64,000 nt of DNA from assembly GCA_024036415.1 (NCBI GenBank), contig JAMWET010003135.1, forward strand, positions 1-64,000, given 5' to 3'. Positions within the stretch are counted from its first letter, which is position 1. Each line of letters opens with the position of its first letter. Shown here one piece after another: positions 1 through 12,385 of the stretch. Both the position numbers and the translations under genes were made by a program. The notes under the pieces are model-generated. The model made no database searches. It was not told where the DNA came from and saw nothing but the letters and a program-made list of their open reading frames with translations. The stretch is from Prochilodus magdalenae (lineage: Eukaryota > Chordata > Actinopteri > Characiformes > Prochilodontidae).

Positions 1-978
1 CACTCTACATATAATCCACATAACATCTCTCACTCTTCATCTACATTCAAAACATCTCCACTCCCACATACAGCAACATACATCTCTCACTCTCATATAA
101 CAATCACGATACATTCTCTCCTCTACATATACATCCATACATCTCTCACTCTCACATACATCACATTACATCTCTCACTCTACATATACATCACATACAT
201 CTCTCACTCTACATATAACATCACATACATCTCTCACTCTCTTTCATATCCCACATAAACATCTCACACATCTCTCACATCTACTCACCTCATATACATC
301 ACATACAATCTCTCACCTACATATACATCACATCACATACAATCTTCTACTCATTCACATATACACTCACATACATCTCACTCTCACTCTTACATATACA
401 TCACATACATCTCTCACTCTTCATATACATCACATACATCTCTCACTTCTTACATATACATCACATACATCTCTCACATTATTTTCTTCTATCATATACA
501 TCACATACATCTACTCACTACTCTACATATACATCACATACAATATCTCTCACTCTTCTACATACAGCACATACATCTCTCACTCTACATATACATCAAA
601 CACACATCTCATCTTCATATACATCACATACATCTCTCACTCTTCACATTCATATACATCACATATACACATACATCTCTTCATAATACTCTTCACATAC
701 ATCTCTTACTCTTCATAGACATCACATACATCTCTCACTCTTCATCTTACATACACACATACATCTCTCACTCTTCATATACATCACATACATCTCTCAC
801 TCTTCATAATACATCACATACATCTCTCCACTCTACATATACATCACATACATTCTTCTCACTACTTCATAATACATCATATAATCACATAAATCTCTCA
901 CTCTCTCACATACATCAAACACATCTCAGACTTCATATACATCACATACACATACTCTTACTCATCATACATCTCTAT
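1..978. repeat. 29-bp minisatellite, degraded mirror copy
   Basis: Repeats of CATACATCTCTCACTCTACA and ATATACATCA are the reverse complement of the regular array at 27,420-29,510. Unit lengths here are irregular, with inserted and lost bases in most copies. The array runs off the left edge. Confidence 0.9.
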
Positions 979-1690
979 AATCAATGTTTTTTTTGCCTGG
1001 CTAAAAATACAAATAACCACCAAATTTTTAAAAGTGCCATAGCTTTTAACACAGGCCACATTTTGCCTCCACATCTAATTTCAATACAAACAAAGAGTAA
1101 ATATGCTGTAAAATGTGCAGAAGTGTGATCTGTGTATAAGATTTATTTATGTTGTCTTACAGCACTGCTGTAAACTTCTACAAATATTTACATTTATATT
1201 CTGTCAAAATTTTCACCATGTGCTCTTTGCTTTGGATGCTGAAAACTGCAACTACAGCTTAAGGCAAACAGAACAGAGAGGGAGACGGGAACCTGTGTCA
1301 TAACATCAGAGCTGGTATAAAGTCACGCGTACGAGCTGTTTGCTGTTTGTTAGTTTTGGTCAGGATCACCGGACAGGTTTTCCAGTCACTCTCTTCTTCA
1401 GACTCTGACTGCAGGTAAAATGTAATCTCTCAGAGATCACCTAACGTGAACCTTTACTCTTTATACAGGCCAAGAATCATATTATCACAACAGTCAGCTG
1501 GGCTAGAAACACTGCACAGGAGATGTTATTATAAAATACATTAATAAGATTTATTTAGGAACCTCCTTCTCCTCCATTCTCCTCCTCCACTCCTAGTGTG
1601 GTATGAACTGAATGTCTTGGAGAGGTGAAACTGAAACGGGGGACACACTGTGTGACAAAAACTAAGATGTACGATAAACAGGAGTCACTT
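979..1690. other. Non-repetitive mirror sequence, no gene seen
   Basis: This stretch mirrors about 26,730-27,410. Short open frames occur in both arms, but the two copies differ by frame-breaking indels and show no splice-site context or recognisable domain. No gene is supported. Confidence 0.6.
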
Positions 1691-2665
1691 AAAACTCTCC
1701 AAACATGTCCCAGAGAAAGAGAGGAAAGAGAGAGAAAGAGATGAGACGAGAGAGAAGAGAGGAGAGAGAGAGAGCGAGAGAGAAGAAAGAGAGAGAGAGA
1801 GAGAAAGAGGAAAGAGCGAGAGGGTCAGAGAGAGAGAGAGAGAGATAGAGAGAGAGAGAGATAAAGGAAAGAAGGATAAAGGCAGAGATGGAGAGACACA
1901 GATGGAGGGGGGGACAGGTATGGGGTAAGAGATGAAGAAAGAGAGAGGTAAAAAGATGGAGAATAAGAGATAGAGATGGCATAGATATGAAGAAAGGGAT
2001 GGAGAGGGATAGAGGGATGGTAGAGACGGGGAGACGAGAGAAAGATGGAAGGGAATAGATAGGATGGCGTAGAGACGGAGAAAGGGATGGAGGGGGATAA
2101 GAGGGATGGTTAGAGACGAAGAGAAAAGATGGGGAAGGGGATAGAGCGATGGCGTAGAGACGGAGGAAAAGGATGGTGGAGGGGGAAAGAGGGATGGTTT
2201 AGAGATGAAGAGAAAGCTGGAAGGGGATAGAGGATGGCGTAGAGGACGGAGAGAAGGGATGGAGGGGGATAGAGGGATGGTAGAGACGGAGAGAAAGATG
2301 GAAGGGGATAGAGCGATGGCGTAGAGACCGAGAAAGGGATGGAGGGGGATAAGAGGGATGGTAGAGACGGAGAGAAAGATGGAAGGGATAGAGGGGTGGC
2401 GTAGAGACGGAGGAAAGGGATGGAGGGGGATAGAGGGATGGCTTAGAGACGGAGAGAAAGATGGAAGGGGATAGAGGGGGTGGCGTGGGGGTAGAAGACG
2501 GAGAAAGGGATGGAGGGGGATAGATGAATGGTAGAGACAGAGAAAAAGATGGAAGGGAAATAGATAGATGGCGTAGAGACGGAGAAAGAAAGGATGGAAG
2601 GGGATAGAGGGGTGGCGTAGAGACGGAGAAAGGATGGAGGGCGATTAGAGGGGACAGGGTAGAGA
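1690..2665. repeat. Purine-rich GA tract and 80-bp minisatellite, mirror copy
   Basis: A (GA)n-rich tract (about 1,700-1,870) is followed by repeats of GGGATAGAGGGATGG and GGCGTAGAGACGGAG. They mirror the array at 25,790-26,705. Indels break the register here. Confidence 0.9.
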
Positions 2666-3189
2666 TGGAGAGAGGCAAGTTTAAAGTGGTGACTGTTATG
2701 TAAACCCGCAGTTCTGAGGAAGTGTCCTTGATAGCGTCAGTACCTGCATTAATCTCCCGCTGTTGTTCCATATCATGGAGCGGCTGGGAAGGCGCAGCAG
2801 GGAGCCGACAGAAAAACCTGGCGCTTTATTGTAACCCAGCTTTAGCACTGAAACAGGTCCCTACACATCAGACCCACAGGAGGAGCTCTGAGGCCACACT
2901 CAACACCACACACAGCACAGAGCCCCACACAGCAGCAGCGCCTGGGACTGCAGGTTTCATGGCCTAACGCTGAACTCCACAGTGGAGCTGATCAGATGAG
3001 ATCCTGTTTATTCCGTCTGTAAATGTATGGATACAGCAAGAATAAACAGCTGCAGCACAATTTCATCTCTCCTAATAAAGAAATTGATACAGCATGATAT
3101 GTTTCATGTTGTGTGTAAAAAGCACACTCCCCAAAACAGCTTTATTCTCACCACAGCTCCTGTAGATTGTTGCAAGTAGGGGTGGAGGT
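2666..3189. other. Non-repetitive mirror sequence, no gene seen
   Basis: Mirrors about 25,345-25,790. The open frame at 2,722-2,967 is not preserved in the other arm and has no recognisable domain. Confidence 0.55.
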
Positions 3190-3305
3190 GGAGTGACACC
3201 AGGCCTTCTGGACGCGGACATGAGGACAACAAACCACACACAGATCGTTGGTCAGCTCCACCAAGTCAAAAAGTGGGGACTGGTCCCTGAAGATGACCTG
3301 CTGCT
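3190..3305 (-). mobile_element. Tc1/mariner-like transposase relic, mirror copy
   Basis: Mirror of the relic at 25,190-25,345. Read on the minus strand it carries the stretch CAGTCCCCACTTTTTGACTT, which aligns with copies at 42.5 kb and 48.0 kb where it encodes an FSD-SHF-L-like transposase core. It abuts the 21-bp array. Confidence 0.7.
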
Positions 3306-5580
3306 AAGCACAACCAAAACCCCTACGCAGTACAACCAAAACCCCCTACCAGTACAGCAAAACCTTACCAGTACAGCCAAAACTCCTACCAGTACAAACC
3401 AAAACACCCTACCAGTACAGCCAAAAAACCCCTACCAGTACAGCCAAAACCCCTACCATTACAGCCCAAAACCCCCTACCAGATACAGCCAAAACCTTAC
3501 CAGTACTGCCAAAACTCCTACCAGTACTGCCCAAAACTCCTACCAGTACAGCCAAAACCCACTACCAGTACAGCCAAAAACCCCTACCAGTACAGCCAAA
3601 AACCCCTACCAGTACAACCAAAAAACCGTCTACCCAGTACAGCCAAAACCCTTACCAGTACTGCCCAAAACCCCTACCAGTACAGCAAAAACTCCTACCA
3701 GTACAGCCTATATACCCCTACCAGTACTGACCAAAAAAACCCCTACCAGTACAGCCAAAACCCCTACCAGTCAACCCAAAAACCCCTACCAGTACAGCCA
3801 AAACCCTTACCAGTACTGCCAAAACTCCTACCAGTTACTGCCAAAAAACTCCTACCAGTACAACAAAAACCCCTACCAGTACAACTAAAACCCCTACCAG
3901 CACAACAAAAACCCCTACCAGTACAACCAAAACCCCTACCAGTACAACAAAAACTCCTCCCAGTACAACCAAAACCCCTACTAGTTTAACAAAAACTCCT
4001 ACCAGCACAACCAAAACCCCTACCAGTACAACAAAAACTCCTACCAGTACAACCAAAACCCCTCCCAGTACAGCCAAAACCCATACCAGTACAGCCAAAA
4101 ACCCCTACCAGTACAACCAAAAACCCCCCCCTACAGTACTAGCCAAAAACCCCTACCAGTACAGCCACAAACCCCTACCAGTACAAACCAAAACCCCTAC
4201 CAGTACAGCCCAAAAACCCCTACCAGTACAGCCAAAACCCCTACCAGTACAGCACAAGGACCTCTCCTATTACAACCAAACCTCTCCCAGTGCAGTCAAA
4301 AAACCTCTCTTATTACAACCCAAACCTCTCCCAGTACAGTCAAAACCTCCTCCTATTACAACCAAAACCCCTACCAGTACAGCCAAAACCCTTACCAGTA
4401 CTGCCAAAAACCCCTACCAGTACAGCAAAACTCCTACCAAAACTCCTACCAAATACAGCCAAGACCCCTACCAGTACTGCCAAAACCCCTACCAGTACAG
4501 CCAAAACCCCTACCAGTACAACCAAAACCCCTACCAGTACAGCCAAAACCCTTACCAGTACTGCCAAAACTCCTACCAGTACTGCCAAAACTCCTACCAG
4601 TACAGCCAAAACCCCTACCAGTACAACCAAACCTCTCCCAGTACAGTCAAAACCCCTACCAGTACAGCCAAGACCTCCTCCTATTACAACCAAACCTCTC
4701 CCAGTACAGTCAAAACCTCGACCTATAACAACCAAACCTCTCCCAGTACAGTCAAAAACCTCCTCCTATTACAACCAAACCTCTCCCAGTACAGTCAAGA
4801 CCCTCCTCCTTTTACAAACCAAAACCTCTCCCCGTACAGTCAAAGACCTCCTCCTATTACAACCAAACCTCTCCCAGTACAGTCAAAACCTCCTCATTAT
4901 TACAAAACCAAACCTCTCCCAGTACAGTCAAAAACCTCCTCATATTACAATCAAAACCTCTCCCAGTACAGTCAAGAACCTCCTTCCTATTACAAACCAA
5001 ACCTCTCCCAGTACAGTCAAGAACCTCCTCCTTTTACAACCAAACCTCTACCCAGTACAGCCTAGACCTCCTACTATTAAAACCAAACCTCTCCCAGTAC
5101 AGTTCAAGACCTCCTCCTTTTACAACCAAACCTCTCCCAGTACAGCCTAGACCTCCTCCTATTACAACCAAAACCTCTCCCAGTACAGCCAAGACCGCCT
5201 CTATTACTAACCAAAACCTCTCCCAGTACAGCCCCCCCAAGACCTCTCCTATACAACCAAAACCTCTCCCAGTACAGTCAAGACTCCTCCTTTTACAACC
5301 AACCCTCTCCGTGTACAGGCTAGAACTCCTCCTATTACAACCAAACCTCTCCCAGTACAGTCAAGACCTCCTCCTTTTACAACCAAACCTCTCCCAGTAC
5401 AGCCTAGACCTCCTCTCATTACAACCAAAACCTCTCCCCAGTACAGCCAAGACCTCCTCCTATTACAAACCAAACCTCTCCCAGTACAGTCAAGACCTCC
5501 TCCTATTACAACCAAAACCTCTCCCAGTACAACCAAACCTGTTCCCAGTACAAACCAATACCGCTACCAGTACAACCAGC
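3300..5580. repeat. 21-bp/42-bp minisatellite, mirror copy
   Basis: Tandem CCTACCAGTACAGCCAAAACC units give way to 42-bp composite units with CCTCCTCCTATTACAACCAA and CCTCTCCCAGTACAGTCAA. It is the mirror of 22,925-25,190. Numerous one-base indels break the register, so only short stretches stay open in any frame. Confidence 0.93.
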
Positions 5581-6547
5581 CAATTGGTTCCATGTAACAT
5601 ATGGATTTTTTATATTTAGTCCTGTGCAGCTCTCGGATTTTTCGGATGTATTTTCAAATGATCAGGATTCAGGGCCAGAATGTTAGTCAGAGGAAGTGAC
5701 CAGGTGCAAACTAGGGTCAGTAAGGCTGGAGCTGTAACAGAGCTGAAACTGAGGCGAGTCAGTTAAAACAGAGATCGCCAGCTCCTCTGCTGCGGTCGTG
5801 TGTGGCTGTTTAGTCCTCTGCTGACAAAGAGCAGACATGCCCAGACCAGACATGCTTATAATATCCCCACTGAGGTTCAGCCTGCTTAATAATGGGATCA
5901 GACCGAAGCAGCAGCTCTGACGGCTCTGTTCTCCGTACTGTCACTGCACAGTCATTACCCTAAACCTGATTTGCTGCTTTAATGTTAATGGAGGTTGGTA
6001 AGCTTCGGCTTGTCTCACGGACTTTACTTCATTAAAGCACAAACAGTAAGTGGACATGAACTGATGTGAACAGCATTCTGGAATCTAGGCTGTACCTGAC
6101 AAAACAGAAAAAGCTGAGTGATGGAAGGGTTTAAAAACTCCTGAATCACCTTTCTACGGTTTGTAGACGGTTTTGCTATGATTTCGTCTCTACAGGGGTG
6201 TGGGGGAAGAACCAACAAATAGAACCGGTCCAAACTGCCTGCTTATAAAACAGCGTCTCAGACATCAGGCAGCGTAGTCATAACCATCCCATGTAGTAAC
6301 TTTCTGTAAGGGAGCTTTTGGAGGTGGGACGGTCTGGGTTCATTCACCCCCACTGTAAACAGTTCTGATTGTCTTTCACTTCTCCTTTAAGGTCATCATG
6401 TTGGGTTAATGAAAGTAACTGTTATATGATAGATGGTTATATCAAGAGGAGCATTTCACACTCTGCAGAAACCTCTGAGACTAATACAACATGTTTGTGT
6501 ATTGAGAGGGATACATACCCTGGATGGATCCTTTAAGGAACCTGCAG

Positions 6548-6578
<31 letters not shown>

Positions 6579-7194
6579 TTGATTAAAGGCAATGGATCTA
6601 TAACAATGAGTCAACTGATTTTAAAGACATATATGCCCACAGATAGACATTTCTGGATCACAGTTGTAATGCTGACTAAGACAGTTCACAGGACGACAGC
6701 ACATCTGCAGTTCACATATCATCCACGCAAGTGCGCTAAAACGTGTTAAAGCTTCATTAACAGACTCCCACACAGTCTAATCGAGTATCAGACAGCATAA
6801 CCAAAAGGCCATTTCTGTCTACACAGCTTTCCGAACATGCAGAGGATCCAGGATCTGTATAAGCAGCTCAGTCCTGAGCACAGCACTGCACCCACAGGTC
6901 TGCCAACCACAGCAGCGCACCTCGCCCCGCCCCGAGTGCATTCAACCAGTGCGGCTCAACAACTGCATCATAATGTGGTATTAATGCAGGACCCCACCCA
7001 TCATATTTCACAGCAGGAGATAACAGACTCATGCTGTGGTTTATATACAAGAACACAGGCCTACTACAACCACTCAGTACCTCAGGTCCAGAATCCTTCC
7101 TCAGGAGGAACTAACAGTGGCTAGCAGCAGTGCACGCTGTGTGTGTGAATGAAGAGAGTGTCCATTACCAGTCGTCATTAAGGTCTGTATGGCC
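5581..7194. other. Mostly unique mirror sequence
   Basis: Mirrors about 21,290-22,925. It holds a (GA)n run at about 6,554-6,578, the mirrored candidate microexon at 6,519-6,541, and a dispersed-repeat segment near 6,240-6,330 (mirror of 22,180-22,270, also seen at 47,555-47,640). The open frame at 6,837-7,124 diverges in sequence from its mirror at 21,370-21,684 and is not supported as a gene. Confidence 0.6.
6519..6541 (-). other. Mirror of the candidate RIM microexon
   Basis: Reverse complement of 21,980-22,002, again with a CAG acceptor and a GTATGT donor on the minus strand. It is presumably the same exon seen twice because of the fold-back. Confidence 0.3.
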
Positions 7195-8750
7195 TGGGTA
7201 TGGTGGGAAGGAGGTAGGTAGGTAGGGTGGGTAGGTTAGGAGGGAGGTAGGTAGATAGGTAGTAGGTGGCCAGGCTGGGTAGTATGGGAGGGAGGTTGGT
7301 AGGTAGGCGGGTAGGTAGGTAGGTTGGTGGGTACGTGTGGAGGTAGGTAGGCTGGGTAGGTAGGTAGGTAGGTTGGTACGTGTGGAGGTAGGTAGGCTGG
7401 GTAGGTAGGTAGGTAGGTTGGTACGTGTGGAGGTAGGTAGGCTGGGTAGGTAGGTAGGTAGGTAGGTGTGTAGGTAGGCTGGGTAGGTAGGTAGGTAGGT
7501 GTGTGTGTAGGTAGGCTGGGTAGGTTAGGAGAGAGGTAGGTTAGTAGGTAGGCAGTTAGGAAGGTTGGTTGGTGGGTAGGTGTGGAGGTAGGTAGGCTGG
7601 GTAGGTAGGTGTGTGTGTAGGTAGGCTGGGTAGGTAGGTAGGTAGACTCAGTAGGTTAGGATGGAGGTAGGTTGGTAGGTAGGCGTGTAGGTAGGTAGGT
7701 TGGTGGGTTGGTGTGGAGGTAGGTAGGCTGGGTAGGTAGGTAGGCTGAGTAGGTTAGGAGGGAGGTAGGTTGGTAGGTAGGCGTGTAGGTAGGTAGGTTG
7801 GTGGGTTGGTGTGTAGGTAGGTAGGCTGAGTAGGTTAGGAGGGAGTTAGGTTGGTAGGTAGGCGTGTAGGTAGGTAGGTTGGTGGGTTGGTGTGTAGGTA
7901 GGTAGGCTGAGTAGGTTAGGAGGGAGGTAGGTTGGTAGGTAGCCGTGTAGATAGGTAGGTTAGTGTGGAGGTAGGTAGGCTGGGTAGGTAGGTAGCCTGA
8001 GTAGGTAGGGTGGGTAGGTAGGTGTGTGTGAGGTAGGCTGGGTAGGTAGGTTGCCTGAGTAGGTTAGGAGGGAGGTAGGTTGGTAGGTAGGTAGGCTTGT
8101 AGGTTGGTAGGTTGGTGTGGAGGTAGGTAGGCTAGGTAGGTAGGTAGGCTGAGTAGGTTAGGAGAAAGGTAGGTTGGTAGGTAGGCGTGTAGGTAGGTAG
8201 GTTGGTGGGTTGGTGTGGAGGTAGGTAGGCTAGGTAGGTAGGTAGGCTGAGTAGGTTAGGAGGGAGGTAGGTTGGTAGGTAGGCGTGTAGGTAGGTAGGT
8301 TGGTGCGTTGGTGTGGAGGTAGGTAGGCTAGGTAGGTAGATAGGCTGAGTAGGTTAGGAGAGAGGTAGGTTGGTAGGTAGGCGTGTAGGTAGGTAGGTTG
8401 GTGGGTTGGTGTGGAGGTAGGTAGGCTAGGTAGGTAGGTAGGCTGAGTAGGTTAGGAGGGAGGTAGGTTGGTAGGTAGGCGTGTAGGTAGGTAGGTTGGT
8501 GGGTTGGTGTGGAGGTAGGTAGGCTAGGTAGGTAGGTAGGCTGAGTAGGTTAGGAGGGAGGTAGGTTGGTAGGTAGGCGTGTAGGTAGGTAGGTTGGTGC
8601 GTTGGTGTGGAGGTAGGTAGGCGTGTAGGTAGGTAGGTTGGTGTGTAGGTAGGTAGGTGGCTGAGTAGGTTAGGAGGGAGGTAGATTGGTAGGTAGGCGT
8701 GTAGGTAGGTAGGTTGGTGGGTTGGTGTGGAGGTAGGTAGGCTGTATCGT
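7195..8750. repeat. (GTAG)n-based array, regular copy
   Basis: Long runs of GTAGGTAGGTAGGTTGGTGG with recurring GTGTGGAGGTAGGTAGGCT and TTAGGAGGGAGGTAGGTTGG segments show a tetranucleotide core and a longer unit. It mirrors 19,545-21,285. This is one place where the left copy is the more regular of the two. Confidence 0.93.
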
Positions 8751-9974
8751 GAGACGCTGGCACTCGTGTACTGATGTTCCGTGACTGCAGGAACACAGTG
8801 TCAATATCACACGTTAGCTCGACTCTCCAGCGCGTTACTGCTCAGTCATGCACGTGAGTAGATCTCTGTCTTAATGAGGTAACCTACTTTCCTGTGGCTG
8901 TTGTGATTCACGGTTCACTATCAGCCACTTGTTTAAGTGTTCTGAGTGCTGGTAAATGCTGAACACATGATCTTCTTGTCACATATGTGACCTGTGGCTC
9001 GGCTTAGTGAACATTTACTGATTCCCTGTTTATTTTAAAGCTGCAGGCTTTCCCGCACACATGCACACACATACCATCCATCATACTGACACTCCATGAT
9101 TACAAATGAAGAACGTTCAGGGACAACACACCAGAACACAGCAGCACAGAAACATCCATAATATTCACAATTATTACATATATCATTTTAGGGTGAAACA
9201 AAATCACCCCAGAACACTGCACTGAAGAAGATAGCCTGAGAAATGTATAAAACGTATGCATCTATCAAGTTTCCTCTGTACTGCAGGTATTCCACTCATT
9301 CTTCACACTTTCTGCATAATTAAAGGAGCGATCTGTAAAATAACCACAGCTTATAATAACCTGTGCAGATTTGTTTACTCAAGCTTGTTAGGCTTAAAAC
9401 TGATTATATATTCAGGTAACAAAAAAATACAGTGATCACACACACACACACACACACAGCATGCATATTAACTGCACTCAGTCACTCCATGGACAGTGAA
9501 AACGTTTTGAGGTAAAGCACGCAGCAGAAAAGGATCTCAAAAAACACCAGTGGGCCAAACCAGTGCCAAGTTCCTTAGATGTAAAACTATGATAGGTATA
9601 GAGTATCCACACGGTAAGACAGTACGATACCGGCATCTCCGTGTTCTGGCACTGCCTCTACTGCCACCGGCGTGAGATGGTGGTGAAAGATGAAAACACA
9701 AAATGAGGACCAAAGCAAACAAAAACAAAACAAACAAAACATTTAAGCAGGAACTGAGGATCTGTCACTATCAACCATGCGAATAATCCATTCCCACATA
9801 CTATTACAGAGTTCCTAAAAACGCCCAGACATACCTCAGTGAAGGAAAAGTATCAAGGAAGACTCACTAGTATAAATAAGCATGATGGATGCATAAAGTC
9901 ATGCATCTACCAGGCTTTCGCTACAGTATCTGTCAGGTATTCCACTCATTCTTTCAAACTTTCCGCATAACTTA
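8751..9974. other. Mirror sequence, no gene seen
   Basis: Mirrors about 18,345-19,545. It contains a (CA)n run at about 9,437-9,459. No splice-consistent coding sequence or recognisable domain is present. Confidence 0.55.
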
Positions 9975-10160
9975 AAGGAGCAATATTGCAATTAAAGGAG
10001 CCTCAGCCATTCCTTGTGTTTACTGTTCTTTAATGCGTTCAGTGATCTAACAGGGAGCAGCACCCAGCGTATTTCTAACTGTTTTCTATCATTCATGTTG
10101 AAATTTGGAATGGTTTACACTGAAAAATACTTACATCTTGCTCCTTTAAAAGGCCAAGAA
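9975..10160. mobile_element. Small TIR element (MITE-like), mirror copy
   Basis: Ends carry AAAGGAGCAATATTGCAATT and, inverted, TTGCTCCTTTAAAAGG. It mirrors the element at 18,173-18,345. Confidence 0.55.
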
Positions 10161-10845
10161 TGTAAAACAAAGTTCACTGTTAGGCCAACCACAGATTTAC
10201 AATAACATGTGAGACTTGCAGAAATATTTTACTAGGCCAGTTAGCTTTAACTGATTATAATCATATTATATATATATGATATATAATAATCTAACTGACA
10301 GTCCTACAAAAAAGCAAACAACACCATTACAGGGGATCACACGCACAACACAGACACAACACACACACACACACACACCCCACACACACACAAAGCATGC
10401 ACATTAAACTGCACTCGTCAGTCCTACTGACAGGGAAACAGTGTTCTAAATACACCAACAGCCAGAAACAGACCAACAGTAACAACTAACACAGGCAGCT
10501 TCCTAAACAAACACCTCTACTATGTGCTGCCAATCTACAAGCACTGGTGAACACTAGGGTGGCACTGATATTGATACCCGCACTGGTAGCAGTGCCTGCA
10601 GTAATCAGGTATGTGCTACCAGAAGGATGTTAATCTGTATCAGTGCATTCTTAGTGAACACTGAACACGGCATTAGTGTGCTCAGTAATATGGCAGTTGA
10701 GGAAGCACACGCGGTGGGGTTTATTCCACATTACTGTCATGAATGGTAGACGACCGGTGGGAAGCAATCTATCTGCGTGTTTCATTCACTTGTGCCACTC
10801 AGCTTATAGTGCTCGCTAATCACGTTACAACATATCCGGTCATTT
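10161..10845. other. AT-rich and CA-rich sequence, no gene seen
   Basis: It contains TATATA-rich sequence near 10,262-10,288 and an interrupted (CA)n tract at about 10,340-10,395. Mirrors about 17,535-18,170. Confidence 0.6.
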
Positions 10846-11095
10846 AGCCCGATGACTCCGTCCAGTACATTGGTACGACTCTGGCCTGAGCACATACATC
10901 CAAGCGTTTAGCGTGACCTATCCTGTCCCCAGTCAGTGGTACAACATCTGGGCCTGAGCACATACCATCCAGTCGTTTGCGTGGACTCTGTCCAGTTCCA
11001 GTGGTCCGATCTGGGCCTGAACACACTCATCTGGTCATTTTAGCGTTACTATGTCCAGTCCAGTGGTGCACGACTCTGGACCCTGAGAATACATA
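10846..11095. repeat. 61-bp minisatellite, mirror copy
   Basis: About four units containing GGCCTGAGCACATACATCCA and TCCAGTCCAGTGG. It mirrors 17,290-17,535. Confidence 0.8.
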
Positions 11096-11794
11096 TTTAC
11101 ACCTACAGTTTTTTCCTTCCTTATCGGACATTCAGATTTGAGACAACTCACCACCGTCTATGGTTATCTACTGTTGCCTCAGTAAGTATGGTCACAGTGA
11201 TTTTCATTGACTGCGTACTACACATAGTGGTAGCAACAACTTCCAAAAGCCATTTAGATGCTGGCAACATTGCCCCACAACTGGGACAATACAGCAAACT
11301 AGGACAGTATGTCAGGGCCAAGGACCCAGCCTAATTCGAGGTCGACATTATTTATCCCCCAGATAATGATGGAGATGTTAGTTTTTCGCTTGAGTTGCCA
11401 CAGCACACAGGAAAGAAGAAATCGGGACAGCTCCATAACTGTATTAAGGTTCAAGCTAGACAGCGTAGCGAAACCACACAGCATTGAGATCTGGAGCTAA
11501 TAATAACCGACACTCTGAATGCACAGGCGCCGCAAATCCTGAAAGCTGTTCTCTGTCTGGAGGGTTTGTTTGTGATGTTCGAGGACGCTCACGAAAGCAG
11601 GAGTGTAGTGAGACCGAACAGATAACCGTGGATTAAACCATGCGGGTGTTTTATTGTGGTTCTGACTCTAGTGTTGTATTTCACAGCTCAGAAAACAAAA
11701 AGGTATGACCGATGGAGAGCTTTCTCCGACAGAGCTTTCTCCAACCTCAAACTTCCATCTTAGCAATGAGTGTGTGTTTGTCTATACACAGGTC
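11096..11794. other. Mirror sequence, no gene seen
   Basis: Mirrors about 16,640-17,285. The short open frames here and in the mirror do not match each other in frame. No domain is recognised. Confidence 0.5.
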
Positions 11795-11990
11795 TGAGTC
11801 ACATTATTATGACCAACAGCATATATAGAGCAAAACGCGACGATGGAGATGATGCCCACAGATGCTTCATTGGGTTCAAGTCTGGGGAATTAGGGGGCCA
11901 GGGTAGTAAAAAAATTGGAAGTCTTGCCCTCCACCTCCAATCTGGGGTTATGCGTATGTAAGCATTCCCCCCCCCATGACCAATCACAAG
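11795..11990 (-). pseudogene. Tc1/mariner transposase C-terminal relic, mirror copy
   Basis: The minus strand encodes LPWPPNSPDLNPMKHLWASS, which resembles the WP-x-x-SPDLNPIE-x-LW signature around the third catalytic residue of Tc1-like transposases. The catalytic Glu position (NPIE) is Lys here, so the domain would be dead even without the frame damage around it. It mirrors 16,500-16,635. Confidence 0.8.
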
Positions 11991-12039
11991 GCTAAATCTT
12001 TGGCCCTGCCACAGAACAGTTTTCAGAGTCAGAGAGACT

Positions 12040-12250
12040 TAGCGAGCAAAGGCGTAACCAGCATAACCCCAAAAGCTAGCAAGCTACAGCATCCCCTTCA
12101 ATTCCTTAATCCATCACCAACCTTGTTCCTTCATTTACATTTTATGCCATTTAAGCTGACGCTATTATCCAGAGCGACTTACAAGGTAATGATTACAGGT
12201 AGGCCAGTGTAGTGTTAGGAGTCTTGCCAAGGAACTTCTATTGGTGTAGC
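12040..12250. mobile_element. Teleost interspersed repeat, SINE/LINE-tail-like (mirror copy)
   Basis: TTTACATTTTATGCCATTTA followed by GCTGACGCTATTATCCAGAG and CGACTTACAAGG is a motif I recognise as widespread in fish genomes. The class is not certain. A single unit of the 40-bp minisatellite family lies next to it (12,085-12,130). It mirrors 16,205-16,365. Confidence 0.6.
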
Positions 12251-12299
12251 ACAGCATAGTCACCGAGACTGGGATTCATCCAATGGCATACCCTTGCCA

Positions 12300-12385
12300 T
12301 TCAATAATTTAATTTGTCCATCTGTTTATTCGTTTATCTGTCCGTCTGCCTGTTTGTTCGTCCAAATGTCAGTTCATCTGTCTTT
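12300..12385. repeat. Degenerate CTGT/CTGTTTGTTC simple repeat
   Basis: A run of TCTGTTTATTCG, TCTGTCCGTCTG and similar tetranucleotide-based units. It mirrors about 16,065-16,140. Confidence 0.7.

Noticed and set aside
1..978. CRISPR-like spacing of short repeats
   Set aside because: No unique spacers; it is a tandem minisatellite in a vertebrate genome.
7195..8750. Telomere-like repeat (GGTTAG/TTAGG) at a palindrome near a contig end
   Set aside because: The core is GTAG with TTAGGAGGG interruptions, not TTAGGG; no run of vertebrate telomere repeats is seen.
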